The notes under the pieces: model-generated
Seen by the model: only the letters and a program-made list of their open reading frames with translations
What the model was told of the DNA's origin: nothing
Database searches by the model: none
Origin: Olivibacter sp. SDN3
Lineage (GTDB): Bacteria > Bacteroidota > Bacteroidia > Sphingobacteriales > Sphingobacteriaceae
Length of the DNA: 64,000 nucleotides
Assembly: GCF_014334135.1 (NCBI RefSeq)
Contig: NZ_CP060497.1
Location: 5,952,001-6,016,000 of the forward strand
Reading direction: 5' to 3'
Translations under genes and position numbers: made by a program
In this document: positions 63,072 through 64,000 of the stretch, in pieces
Position numbering within the stretch: the first letter of the stretch is position 1
Layout of the letters: every line of letters begins with the position of its first letter

Positions 63072-64000
63072 TGGGATTATTTGATTTTTTTAAAAAAAAG
63101 GAACAGACCCCCGAAGTTCAGGAAGCTTTAGAAAAAGGTTTAGAAAAAACAAAAGAAGGTTTCTTCACGAAGATCACCAAAGCTGTGGTTGGCAAATCAA
63201 CAGTAGATGATGACGTGTTAGATGATCTGGAAGAGATATTGGTAACGTCTGATGTTGGTGTTACTACCACGCTGAAAATAATAGAACGCATAGAAGATCG
63301 GGTAGCTAGAGACAAGTATGTTAATACGTCTGAACTTAACGGCATCTTACGGGATGAGATTCAGGCATTATTAGCTGAAAATAACAGTGAAGATTTTGAA
63401 AACTTTGAATACGGCAAACATAAACCGTACGTAATCATGGTAGTCGGGGTTAATGGCGTAGGTAAAACTACCACCATTGGCAAATTGGCCCATAAATTAA
63501 AAGAGGCCGATAACAAGGTAGTGCTCGGAGCAGCAGACACATTCAGGGCCGCAGCTGTTGATCAAATAAAGCTGTGGGGTGAACGGGTTGGTGTAAGAGT
63601 GGTTGCTCAATCGATGGGATCAGACCCTGCCTCTGTTGCATTTGACACTGTCCAATCCGCCGTTGCTAACGGTGAAGATGTGGCTATTATTGATACTGCC
63701 GGTCGTCTACATAACAAGCTGGCGCTTATGAACGAGCTTACCAAAATAAAAAATGTTATGAAAAAGGTAGTACCAGGTGCTCCACACGAAATATTATTGG
63801 TGCTCGACGCTTCTACCGGGCAAAATGCCATTGAGCAGTGTAAACAGTTCACCCAAGCTACCGATGTTAATGCGCTGGCTTTGACAAAGCTGGACGGCAC
63901 GGCCAAGGGTGGAGTGGTAATAGGTATATCTGATCAATTCAAAATACCTGTAAAGTATATCGGTGTAGGCGAAAGTATAAACGACTTACAACTATTTAAT
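63072..64000 (+). CDS. ftsY: Signal recognition particle receptor FtsY, 3' end outside window
   Basis: The first 309 codons from the ATG at 63072; the gene runs off the right edge. After a short acidic N-terminus come the helical N domain (about 15-105) and the GTPase G domain: VGVNGVGKTTTIGKL (G1), DTFRAAAVDQ, DTAGRLHN (G3) and TKLDGTAKGG (G4 and closing loop). The long acidic A domain of E. coli FtsY is absent, as is common in Bacteroidota. It receives SRP-ribosome complexes at the inner membrane for co-translational insertion. Confidence 0.95.

Noticed and set aside
1-64000. Insertion sequences, prophage, CRISPR arrays or rRNA genes
   Set aside because: No transposase, integrase, phage structural gene, Cas gene, regularly spaced repeat array or rRNA sequence was found on reading both strands.

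Overview
The window comes from a member of the Bacteroidota, most likely Sphingobacteriaceae (Pedobacter/Olivibacter/Sphingobacterium type). The grounds are a SusC/SusD pair with an ECF sigma factor and a FecR anti-sigma factor, DUF4397, DUF4199, DUF2723 and DUF4295 proteins, the rpmB-rpmG-DUF4295-ftsY cluster, TAnnTTTG-type promoters, few Shine-Dalgarno sequences and roughly 40% G+C. No insertion sequence, prophage, CRISPR array or rRNA operon was seen. Most of the window is chromosomal core; accessory features sit mainly around 36.5-44.5 kb.

Layout. 1-3.5 kb: a DUF294/CBS protein (cut by the window edge) coupled to a DEDDh exonuclease, a DUF4397 lipoprotein, YwbE and a lone receiver protein. 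3.9-5.8 kb: a LOV-PAS histidine kinase overlapping a CheY-like regulator, a probable blue-light two-component system. 5.8-10.4 kb (minus): five tightly packed genes led by a dihydroorotase homologue that has lost its metal ligands, then an acidic protein, a DUF4199 membrane protein and two family-2 glycosyltransferases. 10.6-17.8 kb (minus): glycogen metabolism (GH31, glgB, glgA, glgC). 18.1-25.7 kb (plus): a complete histidine operon hisGDCBHAF-IE preceded by a well-formed promoter and a 19-residue leader peptide with five histidines, so attenuation by histidyl-tRNA supply is likely. 26-33 kb: a WD40 protein, a secreted regulatory-domain protein, an M1 peptidase, an ArsC-like protein, and the pth/rplY/prs/tRNA-Gln group. 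33.5-36.5 kb: a 1010-residue DUF2723 membrane protein.

36.5-43.9 kb (minus): sigma factor, FecR, SusC with an STN domain, and SusD, with no degradative enzymes in sight. A plus-strand promoter lying exactly on the susC start codon, with an intrinsic terminator about 60 bases further on, predicts a cis-antisense RNA of about 80 nt against the susC leader. 44-53 kb: small membrane and lipoprotein genes, an SDR, a short SSB, a MazG-like pyrophosphatase, OsmC, a GreA/B-domain protein, an M61 peptidase and a zinc-ribbon protein. 53-57.6 kb: a TonB-dependent receptor, then lpxB, a small membrane protein and surE. 57.7-61.9 kb: csbD, acetyl-CoA synthetase, DUF6814 and an MFS transporter. 62-64 kb: bL28, bL33, DUF4295 (bL38) and the start of ftsY.

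Strongest leads: the histidine leader peptide, the predicted antisense RNA at susC, the LOV kinase, the pseudo-dihydroorotase, and two families of short intergenic repeats. All calls were made by reading the sequence; no database search was run, so family names rest on recognised motifs.
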